64,000 nt of DNA, taken from contig JBKPAD010000001.1 of assembly GCA_046726235.1 (NCBI GenBank), forward strand, positions 248,001 to 312,000, in the 5' to 3' direction. Made by a program: the position numbers and the translations under genes. A model generated the notes under the pieces. The model searched no databases. It saw only the letters and a program-made list of their open reading frames with translations, and was not told where the DNA came from. This stretch comes from Nitricoxidireducens sp046726235 (GTDB taxonomy: Bacteria > Pseudomonadota > Gammaproteobacteria > Burkholderiales > Rhodocyclaceae). Positions 51,507-60,671 of this stretch are shown one piece after another. Positions within the stretch are counted from its first letter, which is position 1. Each line of letters starts with the position of its first letter.

Positions 51507-54504
51507 GTCCATCGCCCTGCTGCTGGTCGACGACCGTCCCGAGAACCTCGTCGCGCTGGAGGCTGTGCTCGGCGACCAGGGCCTCGACCTCGTCAAGGCG
51601 ATGTCCGGCAACGACGCCCTGCGCGCGACGCTGAAGCAGGACTTCGCGCTGGTGCTGCTCGACGTGCAGATGCCCGGCATGGACGGCTTCGAGACCGCCG
51701 AGCTGATGCGCGCCAACCCGAAGACGCGCCACCTGCCGATCATCTTCGTCACCGCCGGCATGAAGGAGGCCCACCAGCAGTTCAAGGGCTACGAGGCCGG
51801 CGCCGTCGACTACCTCATCAAGCCCTTCGAGCCGCACATCCTGCAAAGCAAGGTGCGCGTGTTCGTCGAGCTCTACCGCCAGCGCCGCCAGCTGGAAGAG
51901 CACCAGGCGCAGCTCGAGGGGAAGATCAAGGAGCGCGTCTCGCAGCTGCGCGAGAGCGAGGAACGCTTCCGCATGCTGGCGACCCACGCGCCGGTCGGCA
52001 TCTACCAGGTCGACACCGGCGGCAATTGCCTGTTCGCCAACCGGCGCTGGAGCGAGATCGCCGGCCTGCCGGCCGACGAGGCCGCGGGCCACGGCTGGAT
52101 GCGCGCGCTGCATCCCGAGGACCGCGACGCCGTCGTCGCGCTGTGGCAGAACGCCGCCGCCGCCGGCACCGAGTGGTCGATGGACTACCGCTTCGTCCAT
52201 CCGGACGGCAGGCTCGTCTGGGTGCATGGCAGCGCCGTCCCGATGCGCAGCGCCACCGGCCAGGTCACCGGCTTCCTCGGCAACAACCTGGACATCACCG
52301 TGCGCAAGCGTGCCGAGGAACGCGAGCGCACGCGCAGCGCCGTCGCCGGCGCGCTTTCGGACAGCGCGCCGCTGGCAGGCATCCTCGAACTCGTCGCCGC
52401 CGGCGCCGAGCGCCAGGCCTGGGGCATGACCTGCTCGATCATGCTGCTCGACGGGCCGACCGACCGCCTCATCTACGGCGCCACGCCGGGCACGCCGGAG
52501 CGCGTCGATCGCATGCGCGAGTGCGCGGGCGACACCGCCTGCGCGCGGGCCTCGAACGCCGGCGAGCGGGCGCGCGTCGAGGACGTCCGCAGCCGCGCCG
52601 GGTGTGCCGACTGCCGTTCGTCCGGCGCGGACGGGCAGCACGTGTCGTGCTGGTCGGAGCCGATCATCGGCTTGAACGGCGCGGTGCTCGGCGTCTGCGC
52701 CTTCCACTGGTCGCATGAGACGATGCCCGATGCGGCCGACGTCGACCTGATGCGCGAGACCGCCGAGCTGGCGGCGCACGCCATCGAGCGCAAGAGCACC
52801 GAGCACGAGCTGCAGATCGCAGCCTCGGTGCACCATGCGATCAGCGAGGCGATCCTGGTCACCGACGCCGAAGACCGCATCATCGCCATCAACCCGGCGT
52901 TCACGCAGGTGACCGGCTACACGGCCGAGGAGGCGATCGGCGAGACGCCGCGGCTGCTGAAGAGCGGCCTGCAGGACGAGGCCTTCTACCAGAAGATGTG
53001 GCACGCGCTCGAGACCTCCGGGCGCTGGGAAGGCGAGATCTGGAACCGGCGCAAGAACGGCGAGGAATACCCCGAGTGGCTGTCGATCAACACCATTCGC
53101 GATTCCGGCGGCAGGGTGCTGCGGCGCATCGCCATGTTCGCCGACATCACGGAGAAGAAGCGCACCGAGGAAACGATCTGGCGCCAGGCGAACTACGATC
53201 CGCTCACCGACCTGCCGAACCGCCGCCTGTTCCGCGACCGCCTGCAGCACGAGATCATCAAGGCGCAGCGCGCCGGCACCTACGTCGCCCTGCTGTTCAT
53301 CGATCTCGACCGCTTCAAGGAGGTCAACGACACGCTCGGCCACCACACCGGCGACATGCTGCTGATCGAGGCCGCGCGGCGCGTCGCGCACTCGGTGCGC
53401 AACACCGACACCGTCGCCCGCCTCGGCGGCGACGAGTTCACCGTCATCATGTCGGGGCTGCACGACACCGACCGGGTCGGCGTCGCGGCGCAGGCGATGC
53501 TGATCGCGCTCTCGGAGCCTTTCCTGCTCGGCAAGGACGCGGTCTACATCTCGGCCAGCATCGGCATCACCATCTTCCCGAGCGACAGCGAGAACATCGA
53601 GTCGCTGCTGAAGAACGCCGACCAGGCGATGTACGCGGCCAAGGAACTCGGCCGCAACCGCTTCAGCTACTTCACCGCCTCGATGCAGGCGACCGCGCAG
53701 TCGCGGCTGCAGCTCTCCACCGACCTGCGCGGCGCCATCGCCGCCGGGCAGTTCGAGGTCTACCTGCAGCCTATCGTCGACTTCGCCAGCGGGCGCATGC
53801 TCAAGGCCGAGGCGCTGCTGCGCTGGAAGCATCCGCGCCTCGGCATGGTCGATCCGGGCCAGTTCATCTCGATCGCCGAGGAGACCGGCCTCATCAGCGA
53901 GATCGGCGACTGGGTGTTCCGCGAGTCGGCGCTGCTCGCCAAGCGCTGGTACGACGCCACGCCGCCCGGCGACATCCATGCCGGCGTTCCGCAGATCAGC
54001 GTCAACAAGTCGCCGCGCCAGTTTTTCACCGGCGACACGCACCGCACCTGGATCGAATACCTGACCGCGATCGGCCTGCCGACCAGCTGCATAGCGATCG
54101 AGATCACCGAGGGCCTGCTGCTCGACGACCGCGCCGAAGTGGCCGAGAAGCTCTCGCATCTGCGCGGCTCGGGCTTCAGCATTTCGCTCGACGACTTCGG
54201 CACCGGCTACTCGGCGATGGCCTACCTGAAGAAGTTCTCGATCGACTTCCTCAAGATCGACCGCTCCTTCGTGCGCGACATGGCCACCGATCAGGGCGAC
54301 CAGGCGATCGTCGAGGCGATCATCGTCATGGCGCACAAACTCGGCATGAAGGTCATCGCCGAAGGCGTCGAGACCGAGGAGCAGTGCGAAATGCTGAAGG
54401 CCGCCGGCTGCGACTACGGCCAGGGCTACTACTTCGCGCGCCCGATGCCGGCGCTGGAACTGTTCTCCCTGGCTGCGGCGGGCGGAGCACGACTGCGTCT
54501 GTAG
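51499..54504 (+). CDS. REC-PAS-GAF-PAS-GGDEF-EAL c-di-GMP regulator
   Basis: A 1001-residue cytoplasmic protein. It has a receiver at 1-120 (phospho-Asp in LLDVQMPGMDG), PAS at about 150-270, a Cys-rich GAF at 280-430 and PAS at 440-560. GGDEF lies at 570-730, with an RNTD I-site 5 residues before GGDEF. EAL at 750-990 has KAEALLRWKHP, ITEGLLL and DDFGTGYS. Both cyclase and phosphodiesterase motifs look intact. ATG 51499 is chosen over upstream in-frame codons because the receiver starts there. Likely the output of the kinase-CheR-CheB operon. Confidence 0.92.
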   Translation: MAESIALLLVDDRPENLVALEAVLGDQGLDLVKAMSGNDALRATLKQDFALVLLDVQMPGMDGFETAELMRANPKTRHLPIIFVTAGMKEAHQQFKGYEAGAVDYLIKPFEPHILQSKVRVFVELYRQRRQLEEHQAQLEGKIKERVSQLRESEERFRMLATHAPVGIYQVDTGGNCLFANRRWSEIAGLPADEAAGHGWMRALHPEDRDAVVALWQNAAAAGTEWSMDYRFVHPDGRLVWVHGSAVPMRSATGQVTGFLGNNLDITVRKRAEERERTRSAVAGALSDSAPLAGILELVAAGAERQAWGMTCSIMLLDGPTDRLIYGATPGTPERVDRMRECAGDTACARASNAGERARVEDVRSRAGCADCRSSGADGQHVSCWSEPIIGLNGAVLGVCAFHWSHETMPDAADVDLMRETAELAAHAIERKSTEHELQIAASVHHAISEAILVTDAEDRIIAINPAFTQVTGYTAEEAIGETPRLLKSGLQDEAFYQKMWHALETSGRWEGEIWNRRKNGEEYPEWLSINTIRDSGGRVLRRIAMFADITEKKRTEETIWRQANYDPLTDLPNRRLFRDRLQHEIIKAQRAGTYVALLFIDLDRFKEVNDTLGHHTGDMLLIEAARRVAHSVRNTDTVARLGGDEFTVIMSGLHDTDRVGVAAQAMLIALSEPFLLGKDAVYISASIGITIFPSDSENIESLLKNADQAMYAAKELGRNRFSYFTASMQATAQSRLQLSTDLRGAIAAGQFEVYLQPIVDFASGRMLKAEALLRWKHPRLGMVDPGQFISIAEETGLISEIGDWVFRESALLAKRWYDATPPGDIHAGVPQISVNKSPRQFFTGDTHRTWIEYLTAIGLPTSCIAIEITEGLLLDDRAEVAEKLSHLRGSGFSISLDDFGTGYSAMAYLKKFSIDFLKIDRSFVRDMATDQGDQAIVEAIIVMAHKLGMKVIAEGVETEEQCEMLKAAGCDYGQGYYFARPMPALELFSLAAAGGARLRL

Positions 54505-54562
54505 TTGACAGGGCGTTCGCCATCGGCAAACCTTCGCCGCTTCCGAACACCACGGGGCTGCA

Positions 54563-55717
54563 ATGACTGCGCTGCGCGAATGGCTTTCACGCCTGCTTCC
54601 TGAGCCCGGCGCCGCTCCGGCCGCCGAGCAGTTGCGCTCCGCGCTCGCCGCCGCGCTGGCGGTCGTCGTCGTCGTGCTGCTGTCGCGCTGGCTGCTGGCG
54701 GCGCCCTTCGCCGTCGTGGCCGCCATCGGGGCTTCCGCGGTGCTCGTCTTCGCCATGCCGGCGAGCCCGCTCGGTCAGCCCTGGGCCGTCGTCGGCGGCT
54801 ACCTCGTCTCGTCGCTCGCCGGCGTCACGGCTGCGCAGCTGGTGGCGTCGCCGCCGCTCGCCGCGGCGCTCGCGGTGGGGCTGGCGACCTTCGGCATGCT
54901 GGCGCTGCGCTGCATGCATCCGCCGGGCGGCGCCGTGGCGCTGTTCGCCGTGCTCGGCGGCACGCAGGTGACGGCGCTCGGCTGGAGCTACGTGCTGGTG
55001 CCGGTGCTGCCGAACGCGCTGCTCGTGATCGCCGTCGCGCTGGTCATCAACAACCTGATGCCGGGCCGCCGCTATCCGCGGCCGCATCCCGAAATCAATC
55101 CGCATCGCGTCGCCGATCCCGAGCCGATGTCGCGCCTCGGCTTGCGTCACGAAGACCTGCGCGCCGCGCTGGTCGAGTACGGCCGTCCGCTCTACATCGG
55201 CAGCGATGAACTCGACGAAGTGATCGGGCTCGCCGAGCGCCATGCCTGGCGTCGCCGCTTCGGCGACATGCGCTGCGGCGACCTGATGACGCGCAACGTC
55301 ATCACCGCGACGCCGCAGATGCCGCTGTCCGCCGCCTGGGGCCTGCTGCGCCGCCACCAGCTCGTCGGCATGCCGGTTCTCGACGCCGAGCGGCGCATGG
55401 TCGGCTGCATCACGCTCGACGATTTCGTGCATGCCGCGAAGCCGCGTTCGCCCGGCGCGCTGCGCCGCCGGCTGTGGACGCTGCTCGGCGGGCGCCGTCG
55501 CGGCGACGCCCGTGTTGCCGACATCATGGCCTGGCACGGGCAGCCCGTGCGTCCCGACACGCTGGCGCTCGAGCTCGTGCCGCTGATGACGCGCCGGGTG
55601 CACCAGGTGCCGGTCGTCGACGAACATGGCCGCCTGGCGGGCGTCGTCACGCAGTCGGACCTGATCGGGGCGCTCTATCACGGCCGCCTCGCAGAGGCCG
55701 AGGGCGCTGCGGCTTGA
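54563..55717 (+). CDS. HPP-family membrane protein with two CBS domains
   Basis: A 384-residue protein. Residues 25-170 hold four hydrophobic helices of the HPP family, with the motif LRCMHPPGGAVALFAVLGGT. Residues 235-375 hold two CBS domains (MRCGDLMTRNVITATPQMPL; VADIMAWHGQPVRPDTLALE) that bind adenosyl ligands. Some HPP proteins transport nitrite. Substrate unknown here. It follows the signalling operon by 58 bases and may have its own promoter. Confidence 0.85.
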   Translation: MTALREWLSRLLPEPGAAPAAEQLRSALAAALAVVVVVLLSRWLLAAPFAVVAAIGASAVLVFAMPASPLGQPWAVVGGYLVSSLAGVTAAQLVASPPLAAALAVGLATFGMLALRCMHPPGGAVALFAVLGGTQVTALGWSYVLVPVLPNALLVIAVALVINNLMPGRRYPRPHPEINPHRVADPEPMSRLGLRHEDLRAALVEYGRPLYIGSDELDEVIGLAERHAWRRRFGDMRCGDLMTRNVITATPQMPLSAAWGLLRRHQLVGMPVLDAERRMVGCITLDDFVHAAKPRSPGALRRRLWTLLGGRRRGDARVADIMAWHGQPVRPDTLALELVPLMTRRVHQVPVVDEHGRLAGVVTQSDLIGALYHGRLAEAEGAAA

Positions 55718-55729
55718 GCGCGAGCGGCT

Positions 55730-57220
55730 TCAGCCGGGTGCGCTGAGCTCGTCGGCCGCGGGCGGCTCGACCCACGTCAACTGCTTGTCGAGCACGGCCA
55801 GCGTCGCTTCCGAGGCGTCGCCCTTGCGCGCGGCGATGCGCCGGCGCAGTTCCTCCACCGGCGCGGTGCAGGCGAGGATGGCGAAGGGCACGCCTTCGCG
55901 CGCGGCCAGGTGGCGAAAGCCGTCGCGCTCGGCGCGCCGCAGGAAGGCCGCGTCGACGACCACCGACCATCCTGCCTGCAGCGCCAGCGCCGCCAGTTCC
56001 TCTAGCCGGCGGTAGGTGGCGGCGTGCGCTTCGGGCGTGTAGATGCCGGCGTCGAGGGATGAGCCGCTGGCGGCCAGCGCGTCGAGTCCGAACAGGCGCT
56101 TGCGCTCGACGTCGGAGCGCAGGCGCACGGTGGCGCAGTGCACGTCGCCGAGCACTCGCGCGCGCGCCGCGTGCGACTTGCCGGAACCGCTGACGCCGTG
56201 GGTGATGGTCAGCGTCGGCGTCGGTGGCGTCGAAAGCTTCGCGGCGAGGGCAATGTAGTGGCGCGCCGACGTGCGATCGCCTTCAGCGGTCGCCGCGTCC
56301 TCTTCCTGGCTGGCCCGGATCGCCGCCACCTTGGCGCGCACGAGAGCGCGATACACGGCATGGAAGCGCAGCACGCGCAGCGCGTCGGCGTCGCCGGTGC
56401 GCGCCAGCCACTCGTCGAGCAGCGCGGCGGCGAGCGCCGGCTGGCCGTGGTCGAGCAGGTCGACGAGCGTGAACGCCAACTCCGAGGCGACGTCGATCCA
56501 GCGGAAGTCGTCGTTGAACTCGATGCAGTCGAACGGCACGATGCGTTCGCCGGCAAGTATCAGGTTGCCGAGGTGAAGGTCGCCGTGGCACTCGCGGATG
56601 CAGCCGGCGAGCTTGCGGTGCGCGAGCGCCGGCTCGCAGCGCGCGAACTCGCGCAGCGTCCATTCTTCCAGGGCGGCGATGCTATGGCCATGTTCTTCCG
56701 GCAGCAACGATCGCAAGGCGTCGATGTTCGCCAGCGCCGGCATCAGCACGCGCTCGGGCAGGCCGAAGCGCGCGTCGGCGGGCGCCACGGCCGCGGCGCG
56801 ATGGAAGTCGGCGATCTCGTGCGCGAGCACGCGCATGTGCGCGGGCGTGAGTTCGCCGCGCGCGCAGACGTGGTCGAGCCGCTGCGCCTCGTCGAAGCGC
56901 CGCATCTTCACCGCGAACTCCAGCGCCGGCTCGGCACCGATGAGCGGGGCTTCGACGCTGCCGCCGATCGGCACCACGTCAAGGTAGAGTTCGGCGGCAT
57001 GGCGCCGGTTGAGCCGCAGCTCAGCCTCGCAGCAGGCGCGGCGCCGGTCGAGCGTGCCGTAGTCGAGGAAGGGCAGCGTCAGCGGCTTCTTGATCTTGTA
57101 GGCGAAATCGCCGGCCAGCAGCACCCAGGAGATGTGCGTCTCCGCTACTTCGACCGCATCCACCGGATGAGGATATCGGCGCGGGTCGAGCAGCGCTTCG
57201 ATCAGCGGCGGATGGCTCAT
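55730..57220 (-). CDS. APH-like kinase fused to AAA-type P-loop kinase domain
   Basis: A 496-residue protein. The N-terminal 310 residues are an aminoglycoside-phosphotransferase-like fold with CHGDLHLGNL and FDCIEFND as catalytic and metal-binding loops. The C-terminal 170 residues have a Walker A GVSGSGKSH and resemble zeta-toxin/gluconate-kinase-type P-loop domains. The pairing is common in proteobacteria as a hypothetical kinase; the substrate is not known, and drug resistance should not be assumed. Divergent from oxyR with only 37 bases between starts. Confidence 0.82.
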   Translation of the reverse strand: MSHPPLIEALLDPRRYPHPVDAVEVAETHISWVLLAGDFAYKIKKPLTLPFLDYGTLDRRRACCEAELRLNRRHAAELYLDVVPIGGSVEAPLIGAEPALEFAVKMRRFDEAQRLDHVCARGELTPAHMRVLAHEIADFHRAAAVAPADARFGLPERVLMPALANIDALRSLLPEEHGHSIAALEEWTLREFARCEPALAHRKLAGCIRECHGDLHLGNLILAGERIVPFDCIEFNDDFRWIDVASELAFTLVDLLDHGQPALAAALLDEWLARTGDADALRVLRFHAVYRALVRAKVAAIRASQEEDAATAEGDRTSARHYIALAAKLSTPPTPTLTITHGVSGSGKSHAARARVLGDVHCATVRLRSDVERKRLFGLDALAASGSSLDAGIYTPEAHAATYRRLEELAALALQAGWSVVVDAAFLRRAERDGFRHLAAREGVPFAILACTAPVEELRRRIAARKGDASEATLAVLDKQLTWVEPPAADELSAPG

Positions 57221-57257
57221 GACGGCTCCCTGTGGTGCATGCGGGCATAATAGCGCC

Positions 57258-58175
57258 GTGACCCTGACCGAACTCCGCTACGTCGTCGCCCTCGCCCGCG
57301 AGCGCCATTTTGGCCGCGCCGCGGAGAAGTGCTTCGTCTCCCAGCCCACATTGTCGGTGGCGGTGAAGAAGCTCGAGGACGAACTCGGCGCCATCCTCTT
57401 CGAGCGCGGCCAGAATGAAGTGCGCACGACACCCGTCGGCGAGCAGATCGTCGCCCAGGCCGAACGCGTGCTCGCCGAAGCCAATCGCGTCAAGGAGCTG
57501 GCCGACTCGGCCGGCGACCCGCTCGCCGGGCCGCTGCGCCTCGGCGCCATCTACACCATCGGCCCCTACCTGCTGCCGCGGCTGGTGCCGCTGGTGAAGG
57601 AGCGTGCGCCGAAGATGCCGCTGATGATCGAGGAAAACTTCACCGTGCGCCTGCTCGAATCGCTGAAGCGCGGCGATCTCGACGTCGCCGTGCTGGCGCT
57701 GCCGATCGAGGAACCGGGCCTCGTCGCCCAGCCGGTCTACGACGAAGCCTTCCGCGTGCTGGTGCCGGCGGCGCATGCATGGGCGAAGCGCAAGGCGGCG
57801 ATCGCGGCCGAGGAGCTGCTGGACGAGCCGCTGCTGATGCTCGGCCGCGGCAACTGCTTCCGCGATCAGGTGCTCGACCTATGCACCCAGGCCGGCAATG
57901 GCGGGCCGCAGGTGCTCGAGGGCAGCTCGCTGGAGACCATCCGCCTGATGGTCGCGTCCGGCGTCGGCATTACCGTGATGCCGGCCACGGCCGTGGACGG
58001 CCTGTCGAAGACCGATTCGCTGCTGCGCGTGCGCAGCTTCGGCAAGCCGGAACCGACGCGCCGCATCGGCCTCGTCTGGCGCGCCAGCTTCCCGCGCCAC
58101 CAGGCCATCGACCTGCTGCGCCGCGTGCTGCTCGATTGCAAGCTGCCGGGAACGACACCCGTCCGGACCAGATAG
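57258..58175 (+). CDS. oxyR: OxyR, peroxide-sensing LysR-type regulator
   Basis: A 305-residue LysR regulator with HTH FGRAAEKCFVSQPTLSVAVK. The regulatory domain has GRGNCFRDQVLDLC, in which the two Cys are 9 residues apart exactly as Cys199-Cys208 of E. coli OxyR, so H2O2-driven disulfide switching is expected. GTG 57258 is chosen because it gives the standard MTLTELRYVVAL start. Downstream genes are typical peroxide-defence targets. Confidence 0.93.
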   Translation: MTLTELRYVVALARERHFGRAAEKCFVSQPTLSVAVKKLEDELGAILFERGQNEVRTTPVGEQIVAQAERVLAEANRVKELADSAGDPLAGPLRLGAIYTIGPYLLPRLVPLVKERAPKMPLMIEENFTVRLLESLKRGDLDVAVLALPIEEPGLVAQPVYDEAFRVLVPAAHAWAKRKAAIAAEELLDEPLLMLGRGNCFRDQVLDLCTQAGNGGPQVLEGSSLETIRLMVASGVGITVMPATAVDGLSKTDSLLRVRSFGKPEPTRRIGLVWRASFPRHQAIDLLRRVLLDCKLPGTTPVRTR

Positions 58176-58208
58176 CCGTCGGCTATCGAATCAATCGCGA
58201 CAATTCAT
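58172..58208. promoter_or_regulatory. Putative OxyR binding site upstream of rubrerythrin
   Basis: ATAG-7-CTAT at 58172-58186 is an exact OxyR half-operator; its first element includes the oxyR stop codon TAG. At the expected 7-base spacing follow ATCG (58194) and TCAT (58205), weaker versions of the second half. Confidence 0.6.
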
Positions 58209-58224
58209 TCGATTGATTGTCGCG
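58189..58224. promoter_or_regulatory. Overlapping inverted repeats upstream of rubrerythrin
   Basis: AATCAATCG/CGATTGATT (58189-58197 and 58210-58218) and CGCGACAAT/ATTGTCGCG (58196-58204 and 58216-58224) are two perfect 9-bp-arm repeats sharing bases. They may hold a second regulator site or alternative mRNA hairpins. Confidence 0.5.
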
Positions 58225-58275
58225 CCGTCTCCAGAATGCAAGGCGTCAACGCTTTGCAACAACCAGGAGACGAAC

Positions 58276-58746
58276 ATGAGCCAGCCTTCCGTTACCGTCA
58301 AGAACCTCGAATCCGCCTTTGCCGGCGAATCGATGGCCCACATCAAGTATCGCTACTTCGCCAAGCTCTGTCGCGCCGCCGGCGACGAGGAAACCGCGCG
58401 CGCCTTCGAGGAGACCGCCGACCAGGAGGTGCAGCACGCCTTCGGCCATCTCGACCTGCTGTTCCCCGCTGACGCCATGACGCCGGCGCGCTGCCTCGAG
58501 ATGGCCATCGCCGGCGAGACCCACGAATACACCGAAATGTATCCGGCGTTCCGCCACGCCGCGGAGGCCGAAGGCCGCGACGATGCCGTGCGCGAGATCG
58601 ACGAGCAGATCGCCGAATCGAAGGAGCACGCCGCGCGCTTCGCCGCGACGCTCGCCAAGGCCGCCAGGCGCTTCGCCGCGCTGGCGAAGGTCGAGGAACG
58701 CCACGCCAACCAGTACCGCGCCCAGCTCGCCCGAGTCGGCGCCTGA
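58276..58746 (+). CDS. Rubrerythrin-like diiron peroxidase, no rubredoxin domain
   Basis: A 156-residue four-helix protein. The ferritin-like diiron ligands are visible in AFAGESMAHIKYRYFA, EETADQEVQHAFGH and AIAGETHEYTEMYP, then DEQIAESKEHA. It reduces H2O2 using electrons from rubredoxin. The C-terminal rubredoxin-like domain of classical rubrerythrins is missing, but a rubredoxin gene follows directly. ATG 58276 has AGGAG 6 bases upstream. Confidence 0.9.
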   Translation: MSQPSVTVKNLESAFAGESMAHIKYRYFAKLCRAAGDEETARAFEETADQEVQHAFGHLDLLFPADAMTPARCLEMAIAGETHEYTEMYPAFRHAAEAEGRDDAVREIDEQIAESKEHAARFAATLAKAARRFAALAKVEERHANQYRAQLARVGA

Positions 58747-58771
58747 ACGAACGAGGACAGGAGAGAGAGCC

Positions 58772-58936
58772 ATGAAAAGATACCAATGCATCGTTTGCGG
58801 CTTCGTCTACGACGAGACGGCCGGCGACCCCGAACATGGCATCGCCGCCGGCACGCGCTGGGAAGATGTGCCCGCAAGCTGGGCCTGCCCCGAGTGCGGC
58901 GTCGCCAAGGCGGACTTCGAGATGGTGGAGATATGA
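58772..58936 (+). CDS. Rubredoxin
   Basis: A 54-residue iron protein with CIVCGFVYDE and CPECGVAKADFE supplying the four cysteines for Fe(SCys)4. It carries electrons, most likely from the reductase two genes downstream to rubrerythrin. It lies 25 bases after rubrerythrin with GGAGAG upstream of the start. Confidence 0.95.
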   Translation: MKRYQCIVCGFVYDETAGDPEHGIAAGTRWEDVPASWACPECGVAKADFEMVEI

Positions 58937-58942
58937 TGAACC

Positions 58943-58967
58943 GCATCGGGGCGTGGTGCCCCGGTGC
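58943..58967. other. Hairpin between rubredoxin and dps
   Basis: A 10-bp stem with one G-T pair (GCATCGGGGC and GCCCCGGTGC) surrounds a 5-base loop. There is no T-run, so RNA processing or attenuation within the operon is more likely than full termination. Confidence 0.45.
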
Positions 58968-58988
58968 CTCAGCGAAAGGGACAGAGAC

Positions 58989-59453
58989 ATGGACATCGGC
59001 ATCAACAAGAAGGACCGCGCCAGGATCGCAGAAGGGCTCTCGCGCCTGCTGGCCGACAGCTACACGCTCTACCTGATGACCCACAATTTCCACTGGAACG
59101 TGAAGGGGCCGATGTTCAACACGCTGCACCTGATGTTCATGGGCCAATACACCGAGCAGTGGAACGCGCTCGACCTCATCGCCGAACGCATCCGCGCGCT
59201 CGACTTCCCGGCGCCGGGCACCTACAAGGAGTTCTCGAAGCTCGCCTCGATCAAGGAAGTCGAGGGCGTGCCCAAGGCGCAGGACATGATCCGCCTGCTC
59301 GTCGAGGCGCAGGAGGCGACGGCGCGCACGGCGCGCGGCTTGTTCGCGCTCGTCGACAAGGCCAACGACCAGCCGACCGCCGACCTCCTGACCCAGCGTC
59401 TCGAGGTGCATGAGAAGACGGCGTGGATGCTACGCAGTCTTCTCGAAGAGTAA
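58989..59453 (+). CDS. Dps-family ferritin
   Basis: A 154-residue Dps mini-ferritin with YLMTHNFHWNVKGPMFNTLH and QWNALDLIAERIRALDFPAP, the inter-subunit ferroxidase residues. It oxidises Fe2+ with H2O2 and stores iron, shielding DNA. A typical OxyR target, inside the peroxide cluster. Confidence 0.93.
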   Translation: MDIGINKKDRARIAEGLSRLLADSYTLYLMTHNFHWNVKGPMFNTLHLMFMGQYTEQWNALDLIAERIRALDFPAPGTYKEFSKLASIKEVEGVPKAQDMIRLLVEAQEATARTARGLFALVDKANDQPTADLLTQRLEVHEKTAWMLRSLLEE

Positions 59454-59458
59454 CGGGC

Positions 59459-60607
59459 ATGAGCGCAGCGCCGATCGTCATTCTCGGCAGCGGGCTCGCG
59501 GGCACTGCGGTGGCCCGCGAGCTGCGCAAGCTCGACGCCGCGACGCCCGTGCTGCTCGTCGCGGCCGATGACGGCGACTTCTACTCGAAGCCGAACCTCT
59601 CGAACGCGCTGGCGCAGACGCGCACGCCGGCGCAGCTCGTGACGACGCGGCGCGAAGCGCTCGCGGCGCAGTTGAAGATCGAGATTCGGCCGCACGTTCG
59701 CGTGACGCACATCGATGCCGCCGCGCATCGGCTCGAAACCGACGCCGGCCCCATCGGGTACCGCAAGCTGGTGCTGGCCGTCGGCGCGCAGCCGATTCGC
59801 CTGCCGATCGACGGCGACGGCGCGGCCGACGTGCTGTCGGTCAACCACCTCGCCGACTATGCGGTGTTCCGCGAGCGTCTCGACGGCCGCCGCCGCGTCG
59901 CGCTGCTCGGCGCCGGGCTGATCGGCTGCGAGTTCGCCAACGACCTCGCAACGGCAGGCTACGAGGTCGATGTCTTCGACCTTGCGCCGCAGCCGCTCGG
60001 ACGGCTGCTGCCGGCCGATACCGCGGCCTTCTTCCGCCGCGGCCTCGAAGCGGCCGGCGTGGGCTTTCATTTCGGCGGCAGCGTCGGCCGCATCGACAAG
60101 ATCGGGACGGGCTATGCGCTCGTCGACTCGACCGGCGCACACATCGAGGCCGATGTCGTGATGTCGGCCGTCGGCCTGCGCCCCGAGACGTCGCTTGCGG
60201 CCGCGGCCGGATTGAAGGTGAACCGCGGCATCGTCGTCGATGCGATGCTGGCGACCTCGGACGCCGACATCCACGCCGTCGGCGACTGCGCCGAGGTGCA
60301 GGGCCTCGTGCTGCCCTTCGTCATGCCGATCATGCAGCAGGCGCGCGCGCTGGCGAAGACGCTCGCCGGCACGCCGACGCCGGTGGCCTATCCCGCGATG
60401 CCCGTGGTCGTGAAGACGCCGGCCTGCCCGACCGTGGTCTGCCCGCCACCGGCCGGTGCAGATGGCGCATGGCGCGAGGCGCAGGATGCGGCGGGCGCGC
60501 GCGCCGTGTTCGAAGACGCGGCCGGCAAGCCGCTCGGCTTCGCGCTGCTCGGCGCCGCGACGGCCGAGAAGCAGGCGCTCGCTGCCGCGATGCCGGCCTG
60601 GTTATGA
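59459..60607 (+). CDS. FAD-dependent rubredoxin reductase
   Basis: A 382-residue pyridine-nucleotide-disulfide-type oxidoreductase. The FAD motif is IVILGSGLAGTAVARELRK, followed by SKPNLSNALA as in rubredoxin-NAD reductases. The NAD motif is VALLGAGLIGCEFANDL, and the second FAD motif ends with DADIHAVGDCAE. It should pass NAD(P)H electrons to the rubredoxin of this cluster. It starts 5 bases after dps. Confidence 0.88.
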   Translation: MSAAPIVILGSGLAGTAVARELRKLDAATPVLLVAADDGDFYSKPNLSNALAQTRTPAQLVTTRREALAAQLKIEIRPHVRVTHIDAAAHRLETDAGPIGYRKLVLAVGAQPIRLPIDGDGAADVLSVNHLADYAVFRERLDGRRRVALLGAGLIGCEFANDLATAGYEVDVFDLAPQPLGRLLPADTAAFFRRGLEAAGVGFHFGGSVGRIDKIGTGYALVDSTGAHIEADVVMSAVGLRPETSLAAAAGLKVNRGIVVDAMLATSDADIHAVGDCAEVQGLVLPFVMPIMQQARALAKTLAGTPTPVAYPAMPVVVKTPACPTVVCPPPAGADGAWREAQDAAGARAVFEDAAGKPLGFALLGAATAEKQALAAAMPAWL

Positions 60608-60671
60608 GCGCCGCCGAACGACGGCCACATCCCCGAATGAACGAAGATCACCCAGAGAAGGAGTTCCCGAC

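Noticed and set aside
51331..54756. Long antisense frame over the GGDEF-EAL gene
   Set aside because: Shadow of the sense gene, whose GGDEF and EAL motifs are intact.
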